Source: Streptomyces bottropensis ATCC 25435 (GTDB taxonomy: Bacteria; Actinomycetota; Actinomycetes; Streptomycetales; Streptomycetaceae). From it: a stretch of DNA of 64,000 nt. The notes below the pieces were generated by a model. That model was not told the origin of the DNA. It saw only the letters and a list, made by a program, of their open reading frames with translations, and did no database searches. Every line of letters begins with the position of its first letter. Position 1 is the first letter of the stretch. The position numbers and the translations under genes were made by a program. Below, one piece after another: positions 49,635 through 57,422 of the stretch. Where the stretch lies: positions 4,434,496-4,498,495 of the forward strand of contig NZ_KB911581.1 of the NCBI RefSeq assembly GCF_000383595.1, given 5' to 3'.

Positions 49635-49665
49635 TTGATGGCCGGGAGTGACCATGAGGTAGGGT
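49635..49665 (+). promoter_or_regulatory. Promoter of the PrmC-like gene
   Basis: TTGATG (49635-49640) and TAGGGT (49660-49665) are spaced by 19 bp and fit the main sigma-factor consensus reasonably. The transcript would have a leader of about 140 nt. Confidence 0.5.
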
Positions 49666-49705
49666 TGCCGCGCCAGTCAGCACGTGGAACGAGGAGGTGG
49701 GACCC

Positions 49706-49765
49706 ATTACCGCTGTGTCAGGTCGGGTGCTCTCACCTCAACGCGGCGCGGTGTCTCGCCGATAG
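49706..49765 (+). other. Possible leader peptide, 19 codons, ATT start
   Basis: A strong GGAGG (49693-49697) lies 8 bp before ATT 49706, which would open a 19-codon frame (ITAVSGRVLSPQRGAVSRR) ending with TAG at 49763. The nearby in-frame GTG 49697 overlaps GGAGG itself. ATT is a rare start, best known from infC. A leader peptide controlling the downstream methyltransferase is conceivable; translation is unproven. Confidence 0.3.
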
Positions 49766-49812
49766 GCCACCGCGGGAGCGCCCTTCGGCCCACCGAAAGG
49801 CTCTCGGCTGTC

Positions 49813-50589
49813 ATGCCACTTCTCGCCACCTCCTCTGTCGTCACGGCACTTCGCGCCGCCGGTTGCGTCTTCGCCGAGGACGAGGCGGAGTTGATCCTCA
49901 CCACCGCCCGCACCCCGGACGAGGCCACCACCATGGTGGACCGGCGTGTCGCGGGCCTGCCCCTGGAACTCGTTCTCGGCTGGGCCGAGTTCGCGGGCCT
50001 GCGCATCACCGTGGAACCCGGCGTGTTCGTCCCCCGCCGTCGTACCGAGTTCCTCGTCGAGCAGGCTCTGGCCGCCGTCCCCGGCGCCTCGGTCGTCGTC
50101 GACCTGTGCTGCGGCTCCGGCGCGGTGGGCGCCGCCCTGGCGGCCGCGCTCGACGGCACCGAACTCCACGCCGCCGACATCGACCCGGCGGCCGTCCGCT
50201 GCGCCCGCCGCAACATCGCCCCGCACGGCGGCCACGCCCACGAGGGTGATCTCTTCGCGGCACTGCCCGACCGTCTGCGGGGTCGCGTCGACATCCTCGC
50301 GGCGAACGTCCCGTACGTCCCGACCGGCGAGGTCCCGTTCCTGCCGAGCGAGGCCCGCGACCATGAACCCCTCGTCGCCCTGGACGGCGGGAGGGACGGC
50401 CTCGACGTCCTGCGCAGGGTCGCCGGCGAGGCTCCCGAGTGGCTCGCCCCGGGCGGCTGTCTGCTCGTAGAGACGAGCGAACGCCAGGTGCCGCCCGCCC
50501 TGGACGCCTTCCGCCGCTCCGGCCTCACGGCGCGGACGGCCGTCTCGGAGGAGATGTACGCCCACGTGGTGCTCGGCACCGGGCCCTGA
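49813..50589 (+). CDS. PrmC-related protein/glutamine-N5-type methyltransferase
   Basis: The 258-residue methyltransferase is related to release-factor methylase PrmC, but of the divergent TIGR03704 type. GVFVPRRRTEFLVEQAL is the linker before the SAM fold; VVVDLCCGSGAVGAALA is motif I; and the catalytic loop reads AANVPYVP rather than the usual NPPY. The change of the first Pro to Val suggests another substrate. ATG 49813 follows GAAAGG. It has a long leader with a possible regulatory peptide. Confidence 0.8.
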   Translation: MPLLATSSVVTALRAAGCVFAEDEAELILTTARTPDEATTMVDRRVAGLPLELVLGWAEFAGLRITVEPGVFVPRRRTEFLVEQALAAVPGASVVVDLCCGSGAVGAALAAALDGTELHAADIDPAAVRCARRNIAPHGGHAHEGDLFAALPDRLRGRVDILAANVPYVPTGEVPFLPSEARDHEPLVALDGGRDGLDVLRRVAGEAPEWLAPGGCLLVETSERQVPPALDAFRRSGLTARTAVSEEMYAHVVLGTGP

Positions 50590-50648
50590 GTCGTCCCAGG
50601 GCCGACCCAGGGCTCCTGCGCCGGATGTGGCCTTCCCCTCAACGGTTG

Positions 50649-50662
50649 TGCAACTAGTTGCA
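50649..50662. promoter_or_regulatory. Perfect MarR-type palindrome before the dienoyl-CoA reductase gene
   Basis: TGCAACTAGTTGCA is a perfect 14-bp palindrome ending 56 bp before the ATG. A possible promoter, TTGCAT (50658-50663) with TAGAAC 18 bp later (50682-50687), overlaps it, so a bound dimer would block transcription. A near-identical element precedes the MarR gene at 711-723. Confidence 0.6.
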
Positions 50663-50718
50663 TAAACGGGGTGGCGTCGTCTAGAACCTTGATGACGACG
50701 CCCCGCACGGAGGTCCCC

Positions 50719-52740
50719 ATGAGCCGTTACCCGCACCTGCTGAGCCCGCTCGACCTGGGCTTCACCACACTCCCCAACCGCGTCCTCATGGGCTCCATGC
50801 ACGTGGGTCTGGAGGAGGCCGAGCGCGGCTTCGAGCGCATGGCGGAGTTCTACGCGGCCCGGGCCCGCGGGGGAGTGGGCCTCATCGTCACCGGCGGCAT
50901 CGCACCCAACGAGGCCGGCCGACCGGCCGAGGGAGGCGCCAAGCTCACCACCGAGGCCGAGGCGGACGAGCACCGCCGGATCACCGACGCCGTCCACCGC
51001 GAGGGCGGCCGGATCGCGATGCAGATCCTGCACTTCGGGCGGTACGCCTACCACCCCGACCTGGTCGCCCCGAGCGCTCTGCAGGCCCCGATCAGCCCGT
51101 TCGTCCCGCACGCGCTCACGGACGCCGAGGTCGAGCAGACGATCGACGACTACGCCGAGGCGGCCCGCCTCGCCCGCCGGGCTGGGTACGACGGCGTCGA
51201 GATCATGGGCTCCGAGGGCTATCTGATCAACGAGTTCATCGCCGCCGGGACCAACCACCGCGACGACCGCTGGGGCGGCTCCTACGAGAACCGGATGCGC
51301 TTCCCCGTCGAGATCGTGCGCCGGGTGCGCGAGGCGGTCGGCGAGGACTTCATCGTCGTCTACCGGTTGTCGATGCTCGACCTCGTCCCCGGCGGATCCA
51401 GCTTCGAGGAGGTGGTCACGCTGGCCAAGGCCGTCGAGGCGGCCGGGGCGACCATCATCAACACCGGCATCGGCTGGCACGAGGCCCGTATCCCCACCAT
51501 CGCGACCTCGGTGCCGCGCGGCGCGTACACCTGGGTGACGAAGAAGCTGATGGGGGAGGTCTCCGTCCCGCTCGTCACCACCAACCGCATCAACACCCCG
51601 GAACTGGCCGAGGAGTTGCTCGCCGACGGCCACGCCGACATGGTGTCCATGGCCCGCCCGATGCTCGCCGACCCCGACTTCGTCAACAAGGCCCGCGAGG
51701 GCCGCTCCGACGCCATCAACACCTGCATCGGCTGCAACCAGGCCTGCCTCGACCACACCTTCAGCGGGAAGATCACCTCCTGCCTGGTCAACCCGCGCGC
51801 CTGCCACGAGACGGAACTCGTCCTCTCCCCGACCCGGCTGCGCAAGCGGGTCGCCGTCGTCGGGGCGGGCCCGGCCGGCCTCGCCTGCGCCGTGAGCGCG
51901 GCCGAACGCGGCCACACGGTCACGCTGTTCGACGCCGCGAGCGAGATCGGCGGCCAGCTCAACGTGGCCCGCAAGGTCCCCGGCAAGCAGGAGTTCGACG
52001 AGACCCTGCGCTACTTCCGCAACCGGCTCGACGCGTACGGCGTCGACGTACGCCTGGACAACCGGGTCTCGGCCGACGACCTCACGGCCGCCGCGTACGA
52101 CGAGGTCGTCGTCGCCACCGGTGTCACCCCGCGCACGCCCGAACTCCCCGGCGTCGACCACCCCAAGGTCGTCGGCTACCTCGACGTCCTGCGCGACGGC
52201 GCCGCCGTGGGCGACCGGGTCGCGATCCTCGGCGCCGGCGGCATCGGCTTCGACGTCGCCGAGTACCTGACCGACGGCGGGGAGAAGACCAGTGAGGACC
52301 CGGCCGCCTACTTCCGGCAATGGGGCGTCGACATGGACTACAGCGCCCCCGGCGGCCTCGCCGCGCCCGAGCGGCCCGCCCCGCCGCGCTCGGTGCACCT
52401 CCTGCAGCGCAAGACCTCCAAGGTCGGCGCCGGTCTCGGCAAGACCACCGGCTGGATCCACCGCACCGAGCTGAAGCACCGCGGCGTCACCATGGTCCCC
52501 GGCGTCCAGTACGACCTGATCGACGACGCCGGTCTGCACGTCACCGTCGGCGGCGTCCGCCAGGTACTGGAGGTCGACACGGTCGTCCTGTGCACCGGCC
52601 AGGACCCGCGCCGCGACCTCTACGACGACCTGGTGGCGGCCGGGCGCTCCGCACACCTCATCGGCGGCGCGGACGTGGCGGCCGAACTGGACGCCAAGCG
52701 GGCGATCCAGCAGGGGACGGAGGTGGCGGCGGCGCTGTAG
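50719..52740 (+). CDS. fadH: NADPH-dependent 2,4-dienoyl-CoA reductase-like flavoenzyme
   Basis: This 673-residue protein has the FadH/old-yellow-enzyme multidomain layout. An N-terminal FMN barrel (LGFTTLPNRVLMGSM to ADMVSMARPMLADP) is followed by the 4Fe-4S ligands CIGCNQACLD and SCLVNP, then FAD and NADPH Rossmann domains (VAVVGAGPAGLACA and VAILGAGGIGFDVAEY). FadH reduces polyunsaturated acyl-CoA intermediates in beta-oxidation; related enzymes act on other enoyl compounds. GGAGG precedes the ATG. The MarR-type palindrome upstream suggests ligand-responsive control. Confidence 0.9.
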   Translation: MSRYPHLLSPLDLGFTTLPNRVLMGSMHVGLEEAERGFERMAEFYAARARGGVGLIVTGGIAPNEAGRPAEGGAKLTTEAEADEHRRITDAVHREGGRIAMQILHFGRYAYHPDLVAPSALQAPISPFVPHALTDAEVEQTIDDYAEAARLARRAGYDGVEIMGSEGYLINEFIAAGTNHRDDRWGGSYENRMRFPVEIVRRVREAVGEDFIVVYRLSMLDLVPGGSSFEEVVTLAKAVEAAGATIINTGIGWHEARIPTIATSVPRGAYTWVTKKLMGEVSVPLVTTNRINTPELAEELLADGHADMVSMARPMLADPDFVNKAREGRSDAINTCIGCNQACLDHTFSGKITSCLVNPRACHETELVLSPTRLRKRVAVVGAGPAGLACAVSAAERGHTVTLFDAASEIGGQLNVARKVPGKQEFDETLRYFRNRLDAYGVDVRLDNRVSADDLTAAAYDEVVVATGVTPRTPELPGVDHPKVVGYLDVLRDGAAVGDRVAILGAGGIGFDVAEYLTDGGEKTSEDPAAYFRQWGVDMDYSAPGGLAAPERPAPPRSVHLLQRKTSKVGAGLGKTTGWIHRTELKHRGVTMVPGVQYDLIDDAGLHVTVGGVRQVLEVDTVVLCTGQDPRRDLYDDLVAAGRSAHLIGGADVAAELDAKRAIQQGTEVAAAL

Positions 52741-52789
52741 CCGGCCCGGCCGCGGGACGCGTGCGGCGGTCGTGCTCTTCGGCCCTTCC

Positions 52790-52795
52790 TAGGAT
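52790..52795 (+). promoter_or_regulatory. -10 element for a leaderless PadR gene
   Basis: TAGGAT, a close match to the Streptomyces -10, ends 6 nt before ATG 52802. No ribosome site is present, so translation from a leaderless mRNA is likely. Confidence 0.55.
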
Positions 52796-52801
52796 GAGCC
52801 C

Positions 52802-53371
52802 ATGTCACTCCCGCACGCGATCCTCACCGCCCTGCTCGAAAAGCCGTCGTCGGGCCTTGAGCTGACCCGGCGGTTCGACCGGTCGATCGGCTACTTCTGG
52901 TCGGCGACGCACCAGCAGATCTATCGCGAGCTGGGACGGCTGGAGGGCGTGGGCCACATCCGGGCCCTGCCCTCCGAGCGGCCCGCCCGAGGGCAGAAGA
53001 AGAGCTACGAGGTCCTGCCGGCCGGCCGTGAGGAGCTGGCCCGCTGGACCGCCGCACCCCAGGACCCCAAGCCGTGGCGTGACGCGCTGTTCGTCCGGCT
53101 GCGCGCGGCGGCCGTGGTCGGAACGGCTGGTCTCGCGGACGATCTGCGGCGTCATCTCGCCCTGCATCAGCAGCAGTTGGCGGAGTACGAGGAGATCGAG
53201 AAGCGGGACTTCGGGGCCGGCCGGGACACGACCCAGGACCGGCTCCAGCATCTGATCCTGCGGGCGGGCATCGACCTGCAGACCTTCTGGACCCAGTGGC
53301 TGACCGACGCCCTGGAGGAGTTCGAGACCCTGCCGGAAGCCATCGGCGACGGCGACGGCCGGGAAGGGTGA
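52802..53371 (+). CDS. PadR-family regulator
   Basis: The 189-residue protein has an N-terminal PadR winged helix (LPHAILTALLEKPSSGLELTRRFDRS, then TYP-like wing SYEVLPAGREEL) and a C-terminal helical dimerisation domain (residues 95-180) with the Vir_C/PadR-type pattern. It resembles PadR regulators of efflux or phenolic-acid genes. It lies 61 bp after the dienoyl-CoA reductase gene, which it may or may not regulate. Confidence 0.88.
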   Translation: MSLPHAILTALLEKPSSGLELTRRFDRSIGYFWSATHQQIYRELGRLEGVGHIRALPSERPARGQKKSYEVLPAGREELARWTAAPQDPKPWRDALFVRLRAAAVVGTAGLADDLRRHLALHQQQLAEYEEIEKRDFGAGRDTTQDRLQHLILRAGIDLQTFWTQWLTDALEEFETLPEAIGDGDGREG

Positions 53372-53387
53372 GAGCCCGCCCCCGCGG

Positions 53388-53924
53388 TCAGAGGCGGTGC
53401 GGCTTGGCCCGGCGGCGCAGGTACCAGACGGCAGCGCCCGTGCCCAGGGCCACCAGCGCCCCGCCGCCGACGAGGGTGACGGTGCCGTACTCCCGGGTGG
53501 CCCCGCCGACGCCGCCCATGACGCCCCGCGCGGGCGAGGCGGTCGCGGCGATGGTGGGGGTGGCGGCGGTGACGATGACGGACTGGGTCCCCGCCGTGGT
53601 CCCGTCCTTGCACACCCCGATCACGGTGTAGGTGCCCGGGCCCACGTTCGCCCAGGAGGCGGACTGGTTGGCGCTCGTGCCGGTGAGGGTCGCCTGCCGC
53701 CCCTGGGAGAAGTTCGCCTGCCCGCTGGAGAGCAGCGAGGCGGTGCCGAACGTGCCGTTGGTGCTGTTGGGACAGTCGTCGGTGGTGACGGTGACCGAGG
53801 AACCCGTGGTGCTCACCGAGATGCCCGTGGGGGCGGCGGCGGCCGACGGCGTGGTCAGGGCGACCGGCAGCACGGCGGCGGCCGCGGTCGGGCCGAAGCG
53901 GAGGAGTAGCTGGGACGTACGCAT
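53388..53924 (-). CDS. Secreted, membrane-anchored small protein of unknown function
   Basis: The 178-residue protein has a signal peptide ending around ALTTPSAAAA, a Ser/Thr/Gly-rich extracellular part (TTDDCPNSTNGTFGTASLL; one Cys pair), and a C-terminal TM (VTLVGGGALVALGTGAAVWYL) with a basic RRRAKPHRL tail. No LPxTG or LAxTG sortase site is visible. The type is frequent in Streptomyces but uncharacterised. GGAGGG precedes ATG 53924. Confidence 0.7.
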   Translation of the reverse strand: MRTSQLLLRFGPTAAAAVLPVALTTPSAAAAPTGISVSTTGSSVTVTTDDCPNSTNGTFGTASLLSSGQANFSQGRQATLTGTSANQSASWANVGPGTYTVIGVCKDGTTAGTQSVIVTAATPTIAATASPARGVMGGVGGATREYGTVTLVGGGALVALGTGAAVWYLRRRAKPHRL

Positions 53925-54108
53925 GGTCTGCCCTCCAGCGGCACGGTGGCGGCACGTCCCGTGCGCCGCCGAGGATCGGGAGACCCGTGCTGCCTCAGGG
54001 TGAGCCAACGTGCCGTCCGCCCGGTCCGCACGCCGGCGGCCCCCGGGCAGGTGACGCGTTGCGCCGTGCGGGGGACCCGGCGCACGCGCCCCGCCGCGAC
54101 CGCCCGGC

Positions 54109-55089
54109 TCACCCGCCGGTGGTCACCGTCCGTTCCGGTGAGAATCCGCCCCAGGTCCCGTCCGGAAGCCTCGCGCGGATCCGCACCCGGTACGACACCC
54201 CGGCCTCCCGGCCCGCGTAGAAGCTGTGGGTGGCCCGGTGGCGGGGCGGGGTCCCGCCCCAGACGAGTGTGGTCGCCGGCCGTCCGTCGAGCTGGATCTC
54301 GTACTCCGTGATCACCCCATCAGCGCGCGGCGGCCGCCAGGACAGCTCGATGGAGTACGCCCCGTCGGCCCGGCGGATGCCGGCGCGGAACCCGGTGGGC
54401 GCGGTGCCCCGCCCGTCGTCCGCCCCCGGCGAGGTGGTGAGGCGTACGGCCGGGCTCACGGGAGAGACGTTGTCCGCCGCGTCCCGGGCGCGCACGGTGA
54501 AGGAGTAGCGGGTGCCGGGCCGCAACCCCGTGACCACGGCCGCCGTCTGTTGCCCGCCCACGCTGTGGATCTTCGAACCGCCCTGGAGGATGTCGTACGA
54601 CGCCACGTCACGGTCGTCCGTCGAGGGCCCCCAGGACAGCTGTACCGCTCTGCTCCCGACCGTCCTGCCGTCCAGGCGCCCGGGACGGGTGGGGGCCCGG
54701 CGGTCCCCCGTCCCGGCGGCGGGAGTCGTGGCCCGGACCTGTGCGCTGGGCGGCCCGAGGTCCCCGGCGGCATCGCGGGCCCGGACCGTGAACACGTAGG
54801 TGGTGGCGGGGCGGAGCCGGGTGATGTCGGCCATGTGCTCGCCGCCCGGCACGTCCTTCACCTTCGTGCGGCCCCGGTACACCTCGTACCCGGCGATCCG
54901 CGGGCCGCCGGACGCCCGGTTCCACATGATGTGCACGCTGGTGGCGCTGCCCGCCTCGGCGGTGACGCCGGGCGGGGGCGGCGGCGGGCGACGGCCGGGG
55001 GTCTCCTTGACCGCGCAGCCGGACATGAGGAGCAGCGAGCCGCAGAGCAGCGGAACCAGGGCGAGTGCCGGCACGGGAACGCGTCGCAC
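54109..55089 (-). CDS. Lipoprotein with three fibronectin type III domains
   Basis: The 326-residue protein has a lipobox LLLMSGC with Cys25, a Pro-rich linker, and three FnIII modules (about residues 40-120, 130-215 and 225-320). Each shows the tyrosine-corner and late Y-x-F-x-V-R-A-R-D pattern (TYVFTVRARDAAG, RYSFTVRARDAAD and SYRVRIRARLPDG). It has no catalytic domain, so it is probably an adhesion or carbohydrate-associated surface protein. GTG 55089 is preferred because GAGGGGG precedes it. It is divergent from the secreted chitosanase. Confidence 0.82.
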   Translation of the reverse strand: MRRVPVPALALVPLLCGSLLLMSGCAVKETPGRRPPPPPPGVTAEAGSATSVHIMWNRASGGPRIAGYEVYRGRTKVKDVPGGEHMADITRLRPATTYVFTVRARDAAGDLGPPSAQVRATTPAAGTGDRRAPTRPGRLDGRTVGSRAVQLSWGPSTDDRDVASYDILQGGSKIHSVGGQQTAAVVTGLRPGTRYSFTVRARDAADNVSPVSPAVRLTTSPGADDGRGTAPTGFRAGIRRADGAYSIELSWRPPRADGVITEYEIQLDGRPATTLVWGGTPPRHRATHSFYAGREAGVSYRVRIRARLPDGTWGGFSPERTVTTGG

Positions 55090-55514
55090 GATCCTGCCCC
55101 CTCGGTCGTCGAGCCGGAACGGATTGGTCTGTACCTGACTCCATGTATGGCATGACTGACGCGGCCACATCAAGGGTCGGGAGCGGAGCGGTCCGCGTCG
55201 CGCAGGTGCTCGGCCCCTACGGCGACGCGGTGCGCGGCACGGCGGACGGATACGTATGCTGGTGTCCTGACACGGCGTGAACTCGCCTGATTTCCGGGCC
55301 TGTTCGCGGCGTACGGCGCGGGCCGCTGTCGTCGCCGATCCCGCGCCGACGAAAGCGGCCGAGCGGCCGGGGCCGAGTCGGGCCCGGCCCTCGGCCGCGC
55401 ACCCGTCGCGCGGCATGCCGTGATCCGTCCGGCCCCCTCCCGGTGGCCGTCCTCTCCGACCCCCACCACCTTGGGGTGGGTGTTCGTCATGTCCCCCAGG
55501 AGAGGGTCCCCATC
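55090..55514. other. Divergent intergenic region, FnIII lipoprotein and chitosanase
   Basis: These 425 bp hold no supported gene. TATGCT (55255-55260) followed directly by the inverted repeat GTGTC-CT-GACAC (55262-55273) is the best candidate promoter/operator for the chitosanase. Near the chitosanase gene, CCACC-TTGG-GGTGG (55466-55479) could form a leader hairpin. Neither is conclusive. Confidence 0.4.
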
Positions 55515-56246
55515 GTGCGTGTCCGCTCGTTGACGCTGGCCGCCGTCGGCGCCGCCCTGCTGGCCCCGGTCGCCCTGCCCGCCCTGGCCCACCCGCAGCG
55601 CCCGGTGCACCACCGAGAGGGCGGGGTGACCGCCGCCGCCCTGCTGGCCAAGGCGCGTGGCTGTGTCCGGGTGTCCGAGGGGCTGTACAGGAGCGACGCG
55701 GGCACCCCCGCCGACATCCCCGTCTGCGGCGTCGACGGCGCGGTGCTCTGGAAGGCCGACATGGACATCGACTGCGACGGCCGGCCCAGCACGCACTGCA
55801 ACAGCGACACCGACCCGTGGTTCCAGCCCACCACGTCGTTCCTGCAGTCCGACGGCCGCTACCTGCGCTCCGAGAGCCTGCCGTTCATCGTCGTCCCCGT
55901 CGCCAGCCGCCTCTGGGACCACCGGGTCCACGGCATCAGGGGCGGTTCGGTCGCCGCCGTCGTGTACAAGAACCGCGTCCAATACGCCGTCGTCGGCGAC
56001 ACCGGCCCCCAGAACATCATCGGCGAGGCCTCGTACGCCACGGCCGAGGCCCTCGGCATCCGCCCCGACCCGCGCACCGGCGGCACCGCGTCCGGTGTCA
56101 CCTACATCGTCTTCGAGGACACCCGGGTGACCCCGATCGAGGACCACGCCGCCGCGGTGCGGCTGGGGGAGGCGCTGGCGCGGAAATGGGTGGGAGGACC
56201 GGCGATGCGCGGGGGCGCGGCGATGCGCGGCGGCGCGCCGGGCTGA
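55515..56246 (+). CDS. Secreted chitosanase, GH75
   Basis: The 243-residue exoenzyme has a signal peptide ending near VALPALAHP. The catalytic part shows the GH75 pattern: VCGVDGAVLWKADMDIDCDG (catalytic Asp/Glu region), TDPWFQPTTSFLQSDGRYL and AVVGDTGPQNIIGEASYATAEALGI. It would hydrolyse beta-1,4-glucosamine polymers outside the cell. The C-terminus ends with two near-repeats of AMRGGA before the stop. GTG 55515 has AGGAGAGGG upstream. Confidence 0.85.
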   Translation: MRVRSLTLAAVGAALLAPVALPALAHPQRPVHHREGGVTAAALLAKARGCVRVSEGLYRSDAGTPADIPVCGVDGAVLWKADMDIDCDGRPSTHCNSDTDPWFQPTTSFLQSDGRYLRSESLPFIVVPVASRLWDHRVHGIRGGSVAAVVYKNRVQYAVVGDTGPQNIIGEASYATAEALGIRPDPRTGGTASGVTYIVFEDTRVTPIEDHAAAVRLGEALARKWVGGPAMRGGAAMRGGAPG

Positions 56247-56253
56247 CCCGGGA

Positions 56254-56293
56254 GGTTCGGGGCCTGGTGCCGCTCGGCGACAGGCCCCGAACC
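56254..56293. terminator. Bidirectional terminator
   Basis: GGTTCGGGGCCTG and CAGGCCCCGAACC form a perfect 13-bp stem with a 14-base loop between the convergent chitosanase and dhaM genes. Confidence 0.8.
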
Positions 56294-56315
56294 GTCCGCA
56301 GGGATGCTCGGAAGG

Positions 56316-56726
56316 TCATTCCTTCCGGTACGCGTACGCCTCCGAGGCGGCGGCCGCCACCGCCGCGAGGTCCGCGCCCGTCGAGGCCGTCACGACGGCG
56401 GCGACGGCGCCCTCGACGAACGGCGCGTCGACCAGGCGGGTGTCCGCGGGGAGTTCGTCGCCCTCCGCGAGGAGTGCCTTCACGGTGAGGACCGCGCTCC
56501 CGAGATCGACGAGGATCGCGACACCGCAGCCCCGGTCGACGGAGGCGGCCGCCGCGGAGATCAGCTCCGCGCTGGTGCCCAGGCCGCCGTCCTCGGTGCC
56601 GCCGGCCGGCGCGACGGGCACGGCGGCGCCCGCACCGGACAGCCCTTGCGCCAGCTCGGCGACCGAGGCGGCGACGGCGGCGCTGTGCGACACCAGCACG
56701 ATGCCGACCGGCTCAGCGTCAGACAT
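56316..56726 (-). CDS. dhaM: Dihydroxyacetone kinase phosphotransfer subunit
   Basis: DhaM (136 residues) is the EIIA-mannose-type domain that receives phosphate from the PTS (HPr) and passes it to DhaL-bound ADP. VLVSHSAAVAASVAEL contains the active His14. Only the EIIA-man domain is present; the E. coli DhaM has extra HPr and EI domains. It overlaps dhaL by 8 bp and is the last gene of the dhaKLM operon. The signature GGTEDGGLGTS is also standard. Confidence 0.93.
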   Translation of the reverse strand: MSDAEPVGIVLVSHSAAVAASVAELAQGLSGAGAAVPVAPAGGTEDGGLGTSAELISAAAASVDRGCGVAILVDLGSAVLTVKALLAEGDELPADTRLVDAPFVEGAVAAVVTASTGADLAAVAAAASEAYAYRKE

Positions 56727-57336
56727 CGGTCGCCTCCGGTTCCCCGCAGACGGTGGCGAGGGCGGCGATCAGCAGCGCGGCGGACGTGGCACCGGGGTCC
56801 TGATGTCCGATGCTCCGCTCGCCCAGGTAGCTGGCCCGGCCCTTGCGTGCCTGCAAGGGCGTGGTCGCCAGGGCGCCTTCCTCGGCGGCGGCCCGCGCCG
56901 CGGCGAACGACTCGCCGAGCGCGTCGACCGCCGGGACCAGCGCGTCGATCATGGTCTTGTCTCCCGGCGCGGCCCCGCCCAGCGCCCTCACCGCGTCGAC
57001 CCCGGCGCGCAACGCGTCCGCCAGCTGGGCCTCGCTCACCTCGCCCGCCTCACCGAGCGCCTTGCCGGTGCGGCGCAGCAGGGTGCCGTACAGCGGGCCG
57101 GAGGCGCCGCCGACGGTCGAGATCAGCTGCCGTCCGGCGAGCACGAGCACGGCGCCGGGCGTGTCCGGCGCGTCCTTGTCCAGGACGGTCACCACGGCGG
57201 TGAACCCGCGGCGCAGGTTGCTGCCGTGGTCGGCGTCCCCGATCGGCGAGTCGAGCGCCGTGAGCCGTTCCGCCTCGTGTTCCACCGAGGCCGCGGTGGC
57301 CGTCATCCAACGACGGAAGAAGTCCGCGTCGAGCAC
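56719..57336 (-). CDS. dhaL: Dihydroxyacetone kinase ADP-binding subunit
   Basis: DhaL (205 residues) binds ADP, which acts as a cofactor that is rephosphorylated in place by DhaM. SPIGDADHGSNLRRGF carries the Asp residues that hold Mg and ADP, and SIGHQDPGATSAALL is the nucleotide-clasp region. GTG 57336 has AAGGAG 6 bp upstream, which decides this start over an earlier in-frame site. The gene lies 86 bp after dhaK and overlaps dhaM. Confidence 0.93.
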   Translation of the reverse strand: MLDADFFRRWMTATAASVEHEAERLTALDSPIGDADHGSNLRRGFTAVVTVLDKDAPDTPGAVLVLAGRQLISTVGGASGPLYGTLLRRTGKALGEAGEVSEAQLADALRAGVDAVRALGGAAPGDKTMIDALVPAVDALGESFAAARAAAEEGALATTPLQARKGRASYLGERSIGHQDPGATSAALLIAALATVCGEPEATDV

Positions 57337-57422
57337 AGCAATCTCCTTGCGTGGTACGTGAGTTGACTGACAGTGAGGCACTGGGCCGCGCCACCCGGCC
57401 GGGGCGACCACCCGCTTCCTCC

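Larger units (their letters stand above)
49353..49812. other. Long intergenic and leader region before the PrmC-like gene
   Basis: This 460-bp stretch holds the (GGGGCT)8 repeat at 49362-49409, then about 220 bp in which I see no gene. A promoter-like TTGATG-N19-TAGGGT (49635-49665) is followed by a leader of about 140 nt ahead of the methyltransferase ATG at 49813. The leader contains a strong GGAGG with a short reading frame (49706-49765). Confidence 0.55.
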
